Positions 9,511 through 18,193 of a DNA stretch of 64,000 nt are shown piece by piece. The notes beneath the pieces are model-generated. The model saw only the letters and a list, made by a program, of their open reading frames with translations, did not search any database and was not told the origin of the DNA. The DNA comes from Deinococcus aestuarii. Its GTDB lineage: Bacteria; Deinococcota; Deinococci; Deinococcales; Deinococcaceae. Both the position numbers and the translations under genes were made by a program. Where the stretch lies: contig NZ_JAHKSN010000006.1 in NCBI RefSeq assembly GCF_018863415.1, forward strand, positions 120,599-184,598. Reading direction: 5' to 3'. Position 1 is the stretch's first letter, and each line of letters begins with the position of its first letter.

Positions 9511-11733
9511 TCACGGCGACTTCAGCCGGAGATGCATTCCCAGCGGCGTGAACGGCTCCCCGAGGAGTTCGCCCGTGCGAGGGTCGAACCGGAACGCCTG
9601 ACCATCCACGGTCACGCTCCACACCCGTTCCCCCCGGCGCGTCACCTGCCCCGCTCGCACCCGCGCGAAGTGGTGGTCAAACACCACGACGGCCACTTGC
9701 TTGCCGGTCAAGGCCTGCATCAAGGGCACGGCGAGGCGGGCTTGACTCGCGGCGCGCTCCACCTGTTTCAAGGTCGCCGCGTTCACTTGGACGGAACGGC
9801 TCCCCACCGAACGGAGGAGAGTCAACGAGCCTTCCGCCCATTCGCGGAGGGCTGGACGGGGTTCCTCCAGCAAGGCTTCCAGGCGCTCGCGCAGAGCTGA
9901 AGTGGGGAGGAGGTCCGACCCAACGTACAAGGGCAGGCTCCGATGGTCCTCCACCGCTTGCGGGACGTGCACGTCCCGCAGCCGCTGAACGTGCTGCCCC
10001 CGCTCCTCAACGGAAGCCGCAGGCACCTTGAGTCTGGGAGGCAGGGGTTGAGGGAGAGCGTCTTCCACGGGCGTCTGCCACACCGTCTCGACGGGCGCAG
10101 CTTCCACCTCCACCAGGTCCTGCGGTGCAGCCTGGCTCTCCGGGAGCGCAGCAGGTTCCACCCTCCAGCCGTTCGCCCAACTCTCCTTCCCGTACGCCAG
10201 CCGCAACGTGTCCTTGGCGCGCGTCAGGGCCACGAACAGCACGCAGCGCTCCTCTTCCGGGTCCCCATGCGGAGACGGCATCAACTCCGGGTACAGCAGC
10301 GTCACCCGCTCCCACTCCAACCCTTTCGCTCGGTGAACCGTGCTGAGCAGCACGTCCGCGTCCTCGTGGTACAAGCCTCGCAGCACGCCCATCACGTCGG
10401 TCACACTGGCCGTTCCACCAGCCACGTTCGCCGCGCGTAAGGCCAACAGGCGCAGGCAGGCGCACAGGTCCTTGAGTTCCCCCAGCCCCTTCTTCGCCGC
10501 CAGGTCCCCTTCCTCCGCCTTCTTGACCAAGGGTGTCGCACGCTTCTCGTACAGCCCGTTCACCAGGTTCTTGATCTCGTCTTTGGTGAACGGGCCCGGG
10601 AACGCGTCCTGCGCCGCCGTCTCCAAGCGGGTGGCCAAGTCCCGGCCTCGAATGTTCACGCTGACGTTCTGCGTCATCAACAGCAGGGCGGCACGGACGA
10701 GTGGGGCGTTCAGGCGAGAGAGGATCACGTCCCCACGCGTGTACGTCGCCGTGTCCGCAGCCAGGTGCTCGACGGTCCCCGCCCGTGCTTGGGGGGCCGC
10801 CTGGATGAAGGTGCTGGCGTTCCGAGCGAGGTGCACGTGGCTGACCGGGCAACGAAAGGAGACGCTCAACGGTAACTCCTGAGCGTCTAAGCGCTCGGCG
10901 AGGCGCCATAAGCCTTGCGGGTCTGCCCCAGCGTAGGTATAGATCGCCTGCTCGGGGTCTCCCACCGCAATCAGCCGACCAGCACGGCGGTCATGGCCGG
11001 CCAAGCCCAGCAGGTGGGTGACGAAGCGCTGCCGAAGGGGGGTGAGGTCTTGAGCCTCATCCACGAGGGCCACACCCAGCGTCCCTTCGGCATACCCCAG
11101 TTCCAGCGGGAGCCAGAGGAAATCCGTGAAGTCCGGCCCTCCTCCCGCTTGCCAGTCGTGCAGGCTGAGTCGCTTCATCCCATGCAGGACCCAGCGTAAG
11201 GTGCCCAGGTCTTGCTCCTGGGGCCATTCCGCCGCGAGGGCCAGGGCGACGAGATCATCCTCGTGAGCATCCCCGTCCAGCGCTTGCTCCCGGGCCGCAT
11301 CCCACGCGCGCGCCGCCACCCGCACCACCCGGCGCTCCACCCGCTCGCCCGCATACAGCACCCCGGCCAGACGCAGACTCTTGTCCTCCTCCACGTCGAG
11401 GGCGGCCTGGCGCTCCCGGCACAGCACCCGCAGCCCGTACGCGTGCAGGGTGCTCGCTGACACCCGGGGCGGCAAGCGAGGCCCCACGTCCACCACCGCG
11501 TGCTTGTTGTACGCGAAGTACACCACGGGGCGTGTGGTGTCCAAGTGCCAGGCCGCTTCGGTAAGCGTCGTCGTCTTCCCGCTCCCAGCGGTCGCGCGCA
11601 AGACCAGGTGCCGTTCGGTGTCACGCACGGCCACCACGAAGGCCCGTTGCTGCGGCGTGAAGTGCTGCGGGAGAGGGCGTGGTTTGGACGTTCGAGCGCG
11701 GAGCTGACTCCCCCGCCAGGACACGTAACTCAC
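9511..11733 (-). CDS. UvrD/Rep-like superfamily 1 DNA helicase
   Basis: A 740-residue SF1A helicase. Walker A is ATAGSGKTTT (Lys53), Walker B is LVDEAQDL, motif III is GDPEQAIYTYAGA, motif V is STVHRAKGLEWERV and motif VI is VALTRAKDTL. It is shorter in its insert domains than UvrD. Its C-terminal 200 residues have no recognised domain; the very end (DGQAFRFDPRTGELLGEPF) resembles a small beta module. The start is GTG at 11733. It converges on the family B polymerase with only 22 bases between the stops. It probably unwinds DNA during repair; the exact pathway is inferred from neighbours. Confidence 0.88.
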   Translation of the reverse strand: MSYVSWRGSQLRARTSKPRPLPQHFTPQQRAFVVAVRDTERHLVLRATAGSGKTTTLTEAAWHLDTTRPVVYFAYNKHAVVDVGPRLPPRVSASTLHAYGLRVLCRERQAALDVEEDKSLRLAGVLYAGERVERRVVRVAARAWDAAREQALDGDAHEDDLVALALAAEWPQEQDLGTLRWVLHGMKRLSLHDWQAGGGPDFTDFLWLPLELGYAEGTLGVALVDEAQDLTPLRQRFVTHLLGLAGHDRRAGRLIAVGDPEQAIYTYAGADPQGLWRLAERLDAQELPLSVSFRCPVSHVHLARNASTFIQAAPQARAGTVEHLAADTATYTRGDVILSRLNAPLVRAALLLMTQNVSVNIRGRDLATRLETAAQDAFPGPFTKDEIKNLVNGLYEKRATPLVKKAEEGDLAAKKGLGELKDLCACLRLLALRAANVAGGTASVTDVMGVLRGLYHEDADVLLSTVHRAKGLEWERVTLLYPELMPSPHGDPEEERCVLFVALTRAKDTLRLAYGKESWANGWRVEPAALPESQAAPQDLVEVEAAPVETVWQTPVEDALPQPLPPRLKVPAASVEERGQHVQRLRDVHVPQAVEDHRSLPLYVGSDLLPTSALRERLEALLEEPRPALREWAEGSLTLLRSVGSRSVQVNAATLKQVERAASQARLAVPLMQALTGKQVAVVVFDHHFARVRAGQVTRRGERVWSVTVDGQAFRFDPRTGELLGEPFTPLGMHLRLKSP

Positions 11734-12027
11734 AGAGGTGTCTTTCGGGGTGGGAGTGAGGGCATCGCAAGTCCTTTCACGGCGAGGGAGCCATCCAGCG
11801 GGTGGGCGCAGCAGTCTCCGCCCGAATCCAGGCCCTCACTGTGAAGCAGCACCAGCAGCAGATGCAAGCCAACCCGTCCAGCAGGACGAGGTGGAGCCTC
11901 TGTGGCTCGACACGCCGCGGTTCTGGCTCAACGGCACTTGCTCGCCCAAGGACGTCTCGGGCGCCGCCGCGCAGCTCCTCTCGGACTCCAACCCTTCACC
12001 TGTGCGCTCCCAGGGCTGAGCAAGCCT

Positions 12028-13101
12028 TCACACGCCCTTCCCGATTTCGCCCGGCGCACTGGGCCCCCGGCGGACCAGCGTCATGACGCTGATCCCCAGC
12101 AACCGCACCCCCCGTCCGGCCAAGAGGTCCGGAGTCAGCAATCGCTTGGCTGCCTCGGCCAGGTCGTCCGCACCCTCCAGGGGCTGGGCCCAGGTCCGGC
12201 GGCGAGTCACGGGCGTCCAGTCCTCATACCGCAGCTTCAGCACCACCGTCCGGCCCACATACCCGCGCTTCGCGAGCCGGGCCGCCACCTCGGCCGCCAC
12301 CCCCGGCACCTCCCCGAGCAGCGCCTCCCGCGTCGTGAGGTCTGAATCGAAGGTCCGCTCCACCCCGATGGACCGCGCCTCACGGTGCGCTTCCACCGGC
12401 CGCTCGTCTATCCCGCGCGCCAGCTCGGACAGCCGGAGAGCCAACTTGCCCGCCCCCAGAATCGCTTGCAGTTCGGCCAGCGACCGCGCACGTAGCTCTG
12501 CGCCGGTCTGAATGCCGCGTGCCTGGAGCTTGCCCGCGATGACCGGGCCGACCCCGTAAAAGTCCTCGATAGGCAGGGCGGCCAAGAGCGCGTCCACCGC
12601 CTCGGGAAGGATTACGGTCAGGCCGTCCGGCTTGTGTCGCCCGCTCGCGAGCTTGGCGAGGAATTTGTTCACCGAGACCCCCGCCGAGGAGGTCAAGCGC
12701 GTCTCCGTCAAGATGTCGGTCTTGATCGCCCGGGCGAGGCGTTCCGCGTCAGCGAGCGTTCGTCCCGCCTGGGTCACGTCGAGGTACGCCTCGTCGAGAG
12801 CGAGCGGTTCCACCACGTCGGTGTACCGGGCGAAAATCTCCTGGAGGTGGGCCGACACGGCGCGGTAGACCTCCATCCGCTGGGGGATCAGCACGAGGTC
12901 GGGGCAGCGTTGCACGGCAAAGTGGACGGGCATCGCGCTCCTGACCCCGAAACGCCGGGCGACATAGTTCGCCGTCATCACCGCCCCCTTGCGGGCGGTA
13001 GCGATGACGGCGACAGGCTGCTCGGCCAGGTCCGGGCGGTCGCGCACCTCGATGGCGGCGTAGAAGGCATCCATGTCCACATGCACGATCAGGCGGGTCA
13101 G
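12028..13101 (-). CDS. dinB: DNA polymerase IV (Y family), copy 2
   Basis: Second Pol IV, 357 aa, colinear with copy 1. Asp9 is in VDMDAFYAA, Asp103-Glu104 in LALDEAYLDV, and the HhH is FYGVGPVIAGKL. No ATG or GTG occurs at the family start. The codon aligned with copy 1's ATG is CTG, and it overlaps the stop of the upstream glycosylase fusion as CTGA. A GGAGAGG lies 11 bases upstream. I infer a CTG start by translational coupling; the first ATG (codon 10) would remove the first beta strand. It lacks a clear C-terminal clamp motif. Confidence 0.88.
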   Translation of the reverse strand: MTRLIVHVDMDAFYAAIEVRDRPDLAEQPVAVIATARKGAVMTANYVARRFGVRSAMPVHFAVQRCPDLVLIPQRMEVYRAVSAHLQEIFARYTDVVEPLALDEAYLDVTQAGRTLADAERLARAIKTDILTETRLTSSAGVSVNKFLAKLASGRHKPDGLTVILPEAVDALLAALPIEDFYGVGPVIAGKLQARGIQTGAELRARSLAELQAILGAGKLALRLSELARGIDERPVEAHREARSIGVERTFDSDLTTREALLGEVPGVAAEVAARLAKRGYVGRTVVLKLRYEDWTPVTRRRTWAQPLEGADDLAEAAKRLLTPDLLAGRGVRLLGISVMTLVRRGPSAPGEIGKGV

Positions 13102-15425
13102 GGCGCCGTGTTCCTCTCCAGGAGGCACCACGCCACCTCCCCGCGCCCAGCCTCCCGCAGCGCCGCGTTCGCTTGGCTGAAGGGCCGACGCCCCAGGAAG
13201 CGCGCCGCACTCAGCGGGCTGGGGTGCCCCGCCTCCAACACGACGTGGTGGGAGGCGGTGATGAGTCGGGCCTTGCGACGGGCGTGCGCCCCCCACAACA
13301 GGAAGACCACCCGCTCAGGCTGCGCGTTCACCGCCCGGATCACCGCGTCCGTGAACGCCTCCCACCCCCGGTTCGCGTGGCTGCCCGGCTCCCCCTGCCG
13401 CACCGTGAGCACCGCGTTCAGCAGCAACACCCCCTGCCGTGCCCACGCCCGCAGGTCCCCGTGGCGGGGAAGGGGGCACCCCAGATCGTCTGCGAGTTCC
13501 CGGTGGATATTCGCCAGGCTGGGCGGCACCCGCATCCCGGCCCGCACGCTGAAGGCCAGGCCCTGTGCCTGTCCGGGGCCGTGATACGGGTCCTGTCCCA
13601 GGATCACCACCCGCACGTCCTGGAGGGGCGTGAGGTGCAGCGCCGCGAAGACCTCCGGCTCGGGCGGGTAGACCGGGCCCCGCTCGCGCTCAGAGGCGAC
13701 CAAGGCCCAGAGGTCGCGGAAGGCCGCTCGCGCCATCACCGGGCCCAGGGCCGCCTGCCAGTCCGCCGGGAGACGCGGCAGGGTCACCGGTGGCACCTCG
13801 GGAACCAGCATGTCGAAGAGCAGGGGTTGCCCAGGGGAGAGGATCGGGCGCAGAGGGGAGGGCGCTGGGCGGGTCGCGACCGTTGTCCGCTGCCCCCTTC
13901 GGCTCGGGGCCATCCGCCCTTCCGCCCGGAGCTGGGCCTTCTTGCGGCTCCCGTGCCGCTCGTAGACCTGCCGCGCCACCTCGCGCCCGGGGTCCTTCAC
14001 CTGGGCCTCCCGGTGACGCTCCCTCGCCGCCCGCACCGCCTCGCGGTCGTCCACGATGGGCTGTGGGTAGCTCTCCCCCACCCGGAAGCCCACCTCGGCC
14101 TGCACGAGCGGCGGGGTCAGGTGGGGCTCATGCACGTACGCCGGGGGCAGGACCCGCAGCTCCGGGAGCCAGGTCCGCAGGAAGACGCCCTCCGGGTCCT
14201 GGTCGCGCGCCTGCTTGGTCGGGTTGTAGATGCGCAGCGTGTTGATGCCGACCATCCCCGCCTGCATTTGCACCTGCGACCAGTGGATGCCCGGCTCGTT
14301 GTCCAGCCAGTGCCGCGCGAGGTGCAACCCCACCGCCCGCCAGGGCAGCCAGAGTTGCTCGGTGGCGAAACTCACCAGCAGCGCGCGCATCCGGAAGGGC
14401 AGCCACCCGGTCGAGAGCAGCATCCGCATGCAGGCGTCCACCATCGGGAAGCCGGTGTGCCCGCTCGCCCAGGCGTCGAACGTGATCCTGGCCTGCTCGT
14501 CCAACTCCTGTGGGCGCAGGTCGGCGAGGGTGGGGTTCAGGCCGCGGAACTCCATCTCGGGCTCGCTCTCCAGGCGCTGCATGAAGTGGCAGTGCCAGTG
14601 CAGGCGACTCTCGAAGGAACGCAGCGAGCGGACCCAGCGCGGGTCGGCCTCGGGGTCGCCCGCCACGGCGGCGAGGCGCTGGCGGGTGGCGTGGACCACC
14701 GTGCGCAGGCTGAGGGTGCCGAAAACGAGGTGAACGCTCAGCCGCGAGCAGGCGTGCTCGGCGGTCAGGGGACTCGACATCTCGCGGGTGTAGTTCACCC
14801 CGCGCTCGTTGAGGAAGCTGTGCAGGGTGGCGTGCGCGAGGCGTTCGCCGAAGGTGCCCGGCGGCCAGGGCAGCACCTTGTCATTCTTGGGGAGCCCCAG
14901 GTCCCGGTGGGTAAGCAACTTCCCCGGAGGAAGGTGGCCAGGACCGCGCAGCCGTTCGGGAGCCGGTCTCGGTGAGGTGCCCAGGCGGGCTTCCCACTCC
15001 TCGGCCCAGGAGTCGCGGGAGCGGAGCCTGCGCACGACGCCGTTCTGAGGCGGCTCGTAGAAGGGGAGGCCTCGCCCCTTTGTCCAGGCCCGGACCCGCC
15101 GATCGCGCTGATAGCTCACCCAGTTCCCGGTCTCCTGATGGGCCCAGAGAGCGGAGAAGGGCGCCTCCTGCCGCAGGGCCTCCAACACCTCCACTGCCTC
15201 CCCGTGACGCATCAGCAGCGGGATACCCAACTCGCCCAGCCGCTCCCGCAACTCGGCGAGGGCGTCGTTGAGGACGCTGAGGTGGGCGGGGTGGAACTCG
15301 GGGTGGCGGTACTGCTCGGGCTCGTACACGTACAGGGCCAGGACCTCGCCGCACTCGGCGGCCCCGAGCAACGCGGCGTGATCCTGAACCCGCAGATCGC
15401 GCTTGAACCAGACGAGATGAGGCAC
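13098..15425 (-). CDS. Photolyase/cryptochrome fused to uracil-DNA glycosylase
   Basis: One 775-residue frame holding two repair enzymes. Residues 1-470 are a photolyase/cryptochrome: PHLVWFKRDLRVQDH at the antenna domain, then GHTGFPMVDACMRMLLSTGW and RIYNPTKQARDQDPEGVF in the FAD domain. A linker of about 90 residues contains GQPLLFDM (532-539), like a clamp-binding motif. The C-terminal 220 residues are a complete family 1 UDG, with GQDPYHGPGQAQGLAFSV (Asp612 general base) and AGHPSPLS near the end. The GTG at 15425 gives the standard photolyase start; a TTG at 15491 overlapping the previous stop is the alternative. It is coupled to dinB copy 2. Confidence 0.87.
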   Translation of the reverse strand: MPHLVWFKRDLRVQDHAALLGAAECGEVLALYVYEPEQYRHPEFHPAHLSVLNDALAELRERLGELGIPLLMRHGEAVEVLEALRQEAPFSALWAHQETGNWVSYQRDRRVRAWTKGRGLPFYEPPQNGVVRRLRSRDSWAEEWEARLGTSPRPAPERLRGPGHLPPGKLLTHRDLGLPKNDKVLPWPPGTFGERLAHATLHSFLNERGVNYTREMSSPLTAEHACSRLSVHLVFGTLSLRTVVHATRQRLAAVAGDPEADPRWVRSLRSFESRLHWHCHFMQRLESEPEMEFRGLNPTLADLRPQELDEQARITFDAWASGHTGFPMVDACMRMLLSTGWLPFRMRALLVSFATEQLWLPWRAVGLHLARHWLDNEPGIHWSQVQMQAGMVGINTLRIYNPTKQARDQDPEGVFLRTWLPELRVLPPAYVHEPHLTPPLVQAEVGFRVGESYPQPIVDDREAVRAARERHREAQVKDPGREVARQVYERHGSRKKAQLRAEGRMAPSRRGQRTTVATRPAPSPLRPILSPGQPLLFDMLVPEVPPVTLPRLPADWQAALGPVMARAAFRDLWALVASERERGPVYPPEPEVFAALHLTPLQDVRVVILGQDPYHGPGQAQGLAFSVRAGMRVPPSLANIHRELADDLGCPLPRHGDLRAWARQGVLLLNAVLTVRQGEPGSHANRGWEAFTDAVIRAVNAQPERVVFLLWGAHARRKARLITASHHVVLEAGHPSPLSAARFLGRRPFSQANAALREAGRGEVAWCLLERNTAP

Positions 15426-15487
15426 CGGCTGAGTATCTCGGGCCACCACGAGACACACCGTAGGAAACTTGGGACTCAGGTCCGAGG

Positions 15488-15646
15488 TCAAGGCTCGGCG
15501 GAACCCCAGGAGCCGCCCCTGGGTAGGCTCGTGAGCGGCCAGTCCCGGAGGGAACCGTCTTCCTGTTCCACGCGGGCGAGGTGGCCTTCGAGAGCGTCCA
15601 CGGTCAGGCAGCCGATGAGCACCCGCTCAGGCGGTTCCGAGGTCAT
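15488..15646 (-). CDS. Small protein, possibly DUF3006-like
   Basis: 52 residues from ATG 15646, or 77 from ATG 15721; neither start has a strong ribosome site. The segment CLTVDALEGHLARVEQEDGS followed by LPRG resembles the DUF3006 pattern (a short beta-rich protein stating a domain of the type EGxxAVLE..DG..LPxG). This is a weak match by eye. Its stop codon overlaps a TTG that opens the photolyase-UDG frame, so it is probably co-transcribed with that gene. Confidence 0.45.
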   Translation of the reverse strand: MTSEPPERVLIGCLTVDALEGHLARVEQEDGSLRDWPLTSLPRGGSWGSAEP

Positions 15647-15976
15647 GCTCGCACCGTCGCGCAGGGAGGTGCGCCGCGTGGGCTCACTTCCCCCAGAAAG
15701 AGCAAGGGTTCTCAGCTTCATGGCTTGGGCAACAGCCCTGACAGGGCGACCGCCTGCTCGTCGTCGCGTCGCTTGACCACCGGCTGCACCTCGTGGAGTT
15801 CAACTCCTTGTGCCAGCCGAACCTCTCGTGTTCTGCCGTTCGGTGAACCCCTCAGCACCCCTGAGAACACGTCCGAGGCCCCTTCCTGGCCCTGCTATGA
15901 GGACGCATGAAAAACGTCGTTCAGCACAAGGAGAATTTCGACAGTATTTCGCTGGTGTAGAAACGTCTTTTCTTGA

Positions 15977-15993
15977 TTATGTTCTGGACGTAG
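15977..15993 (+). promoter_or_regulatory. Possible radiation/desiccation-response-like palindrome
   Basis: A 17-base imperfect palindrome, TTATGT then 5 bases then ACGTAG, lies 31 bases before the SRAP start and just before a TAGAAT that could be a -10 box. Deinococcus RDRM sites are 17-bp palindromes of this general type, but two positions deviate from dyad symmetry and I cannot score it. Confidence 0.25.
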
Positions 15994-16023
15994 AATAGAG
16001 GCAGCTTCTCAAGGAGGTGCGTC

Positions 16024-16647
16024 ATGTGCAACCGCGCGGAAGACCAGTTCGCCTCACCCGCCCGCCAGGATCTGCAACGCTTGTTCGGTGACATCTTCAC
16101 CTGGCCCGAGCCGCGGGAGCGGATCAACCCCACGGACCCGCTCCTGGCGGTTCGGTTGCAGGGCGACGGCTACGCCGCCGTACAGCTCCGCTGGGGGCTC
16201 ATCCCCCCAGGGAAGAGCCCTGAGGACCTGAAGCGCCTCACGACGACCAACGCCCGCGTGGAAACCCTGAGTGAGAAACCGACCTTCCGGGGTGCGTTCC
16301 TGGAAGGTCGGCGGTGCGTGGTGCCGTTGAGCGCGTTCTTCGAGCCGGACGCCACGCACTCGCCGAAACGGGGGGAGCGCAAGCGCTGGCACCGCGTGTA
16401 TCGCCCGGACCACCGACCCCTCCTCGCTGCCGGGCTCTGGGAAGTCACCGTCACGCCGGACGGCCCGCTCGAGAGCGTCACCGTCGTGACCCGCGATCCA
16501 GTGCCGGGCCTGGATGTGCATGACCGCATGCCGGCCCTGCTGTTGTCTCAGGACCTCGACGCCTGGCTGCACGGCACGCCGCAGGAGGCCCTGGAGGCCG
16601 CGATGACCAGTTGGCCTTCCGGACTGCTCGTGCAGACCACGGCGTAA
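16024..16647 (+). CDS. SOS response-associated peptidase (SRAP), YedK/HMCES family
   Basis: A 207-residue SRAP protein. Cys2 directly after Met (MCNR) is the residue that forms the thiazolidine crosslink with abasic sites. Other active-site residues are Asn76 in TTTNARVE, Glu107 in SAFFEPD and His166 in VHDRMPALL. The family shields abasic sites in single-stranded DNA. A strong AAGGAGGT ribosome site precedes the ATG. The upstream DNA is AT-rich relative to its surroundings. It extends the repair theme of the preceding genes; the FFEPD version of the usual FYEW segment is a variant. Confidence 0.92.
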   Translation: MCNRAEDQFASPARQDLQRLFGDIFTWPEPRERINPTDPLLAVRLQGDGYAAVQLRWGLIPPGKSPEDLKRLTTTNARVETLSEKPTFRGAFLEGRRCVVPLSAFFEPDATHSPKRGERKRWHRVYRPDHRPLLAAGLWEVTVTPDGPLESVTVVTRDPVPGLDVHDRMPALLLSQDLDAWLHGTPQEALEAAMTSWPSGLLVQTTA

Positions 16648-16892
16648 CGTTGTGCCTGGGCTTGACCCCGAAGCGTTGACCCAGCGGCTTCAGCCGTTCA
16701 GGCCGGGCTTCCACACCCGGATCAGGCGCGTTCTTGCGTGGGGCACAGGCGGGAGCAGGGGTGCATTTGCTGGATCGCGTGCTCCCTCCCAGAACGGTGG
16801 CCGCGACGGCTAGACCGACTCCTGGGAGAGGCGAGGTCAGCTTTCTTCACCTCCCTGGGTGTTCCAGAACGAAAAACGTCGGCACTCGTCTT

Positions 16893-17921
16893 CTAAGCTC
16901 GGGCACCCGGGGGCGCCGTGGTGGCCCGCACGAGGAGGTGTGGCTGAAAGACATGATGCGACGCGCCCAGCCGCTGCCCCTGGATACGGCGCATCAGCTC
17001 CTCCAGGCTTTTGCGCCCGAGCTGGGCGAAGTTCTGCTGAACCGTGGTGAGCGGCGGCTGGTAGAAGGCGGACTCGGGCGTCCCGTCGAACCCCACGACC
17101 GAGACATCCTCCGGGACCCGCAGACCCATTCGCGCGAGGGCGGACAGCACACCCAGCGCCATCTGGTCGTTCCCGGCAAAGACCGCGGTAAAGGCGGTGT
17201 CGGCCCCGCGCGCCTCCTCCACGGCCCGGAAGCCGCTCTGCGCGCTCCAGTCCCCGGTCAGCCTGGGCAGTTCGGGCAGGCCGTGGGCGGCCAAGACGTG
17301 GCGGTACCCACGGTGGCGCAGGTCCGCGTCGTTCCACTCCACGGGACCGCCGATATGGAGAATCCGGCGGTGGCCCAGGTGGACGAGGTGTTCGGTGGCG
17401 AGGCGCCCACCCTCGAACTGATCGACGCTGACGCTGGGACCCTCCACCTCCGTGGTGGCGTCGATCATGATGAAGGGGACGCTCGCGCTGATCACCGGCA
17501 CGATCTCATGCGCGTCGTACGGGGTCAGCAGCACCAGCCCGTCCACCCCGAACTGCTGTAAGCGGGCCACGGCCTGCACCATCTCCGCCGCCTCGAAGCG
17601 GCGAAGCGTGGTGAGCATACTGTCGTACCCGGAGAGGCGGGCCGACTGCTCGACGTGCTGGACGATCTGAGCCGGGCCGTACTGGTCGGTCGCGGAGGCG
17701 ACGATGCCGATGAGGTGCGACCGGCGGGTGACCAGCCCCTTGGCGATCAGGCTGGGCCGGTAGTTGAGGTCCTCGATGGCGCCCAGCACCCGCTGGCGGG
17801 TCGCCGGGGCCACGCTGGGGTGGTGGTTGATCACCCGCGAGACGGTCTGATAGGACACGCCCGCCCGCTGGGCGACGTCGTGGATCGTGGCGTTGCGCGT
17901 GGACGGAGCTACCTTCGACAT
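16893..17921 (-). CDS. LacI-family transcriptional repressor of the arabinose locus
   Basis: A 342-residue LacI/GalR regulator. The N-terminal HTH is TIHDVAQRAGVSYQTVSRV, the hinge is YRPSLIAKGLVTRRSHLIGI, and a periplasmic-binding-protein-like effector domain follows. The ATG at 17921 has a GGAGAG site; the longer frame is not family-like. It lies downstream of the sugar ABC permease genes on the same strand, separated by a strong hairpin. By position it controls arabinose uptake and breakdown, and the TGTGANCGNTCACA sites at 21533 and 23238 fit a LacI operator with a central CG. The effector (arabinose or an oligosaccharide) is unknown. Confidence 0.88.
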   Translation of the reverse strand: MSKVAPSTRNATIHDVAQRAGVSYQTVSRVINHHPSVAPATRQRVLGAIEDLNYRPSLIAKGLVTRRSHLIGIVASATDQYGPAQIVQHVEQSARLSGYDSMLTTLRRFEAAEMVQAVARLQQFGVDGLVLLTPYDAHEIVPVISASVPFIMIDATTEVEGPSVSVDQFEGGRLATEHLVHLGHRRILHIGGPVEWNDADLRHRGYRHVLAAHGLPELPRLTGDWSAQSGFRAVEEARGADTAFTAVFAGNDQMALGVLSALARMGLRVPEDVSVVGFDGTPESAFYQPPLTTVQQNFAQLGRKSLEELMRRIQGQRLGASHHVFQPHLLVRATTAPPGARA

Positions 17922-18130
17922 GGGAATCTCTCCGTCCTCACCCTGGAGGGCCGGAAACGCCCAGGCCGGGTCCAGGGAGGCCGAGCTTCGTTTGAAAGGG
18001 CTGTTCATGCATGGGAAGTCGTCCTCGGCAGTCGGCGCGAATCATTTCATGACGGAGGCGCCTGTGCAGGAGGCTCCGTCTGAATCCAGCGTTCAGAAAA
18101 AGGGCGTGGGGAGGTGATGGCCCTCCGAAA

Positions 18131-18173
18131 CGGGGCGGGACGGGAGGCCAGCCGCGCGCCCCGTCCCGCCCCG
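18131..18173. terminator. Strong GC hairpin after the ABC permease operon
   Basis: Perfect 14-bp arms CGGGGCGGGACGGG and CCCGTCCCGCCCCG with a 15-base loop, placed 20 bases beyond the permease stop. No T-run. It probably ends or attenuates the transporter transcript before lacI. Confidence 0.6.
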
Positions 18174-18193
18174 CTGCGGGCCTCCGCCTCCCG

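Noticed and set aside
11738..12019. A small plus-strand frame between the helicase and dinB copy 2
   Set aside because: One stretch (EPLWLDTPRFWLNG) looks protein-like, but there is no ribosome site and no family; not enough to call.
13173..14975. A 600-residue frame antisense to the photolyase-UDG fusion
   Set aside because: Shadow: Arg/Pro/His-rich, while the minus strand holds the catalytic motifs.
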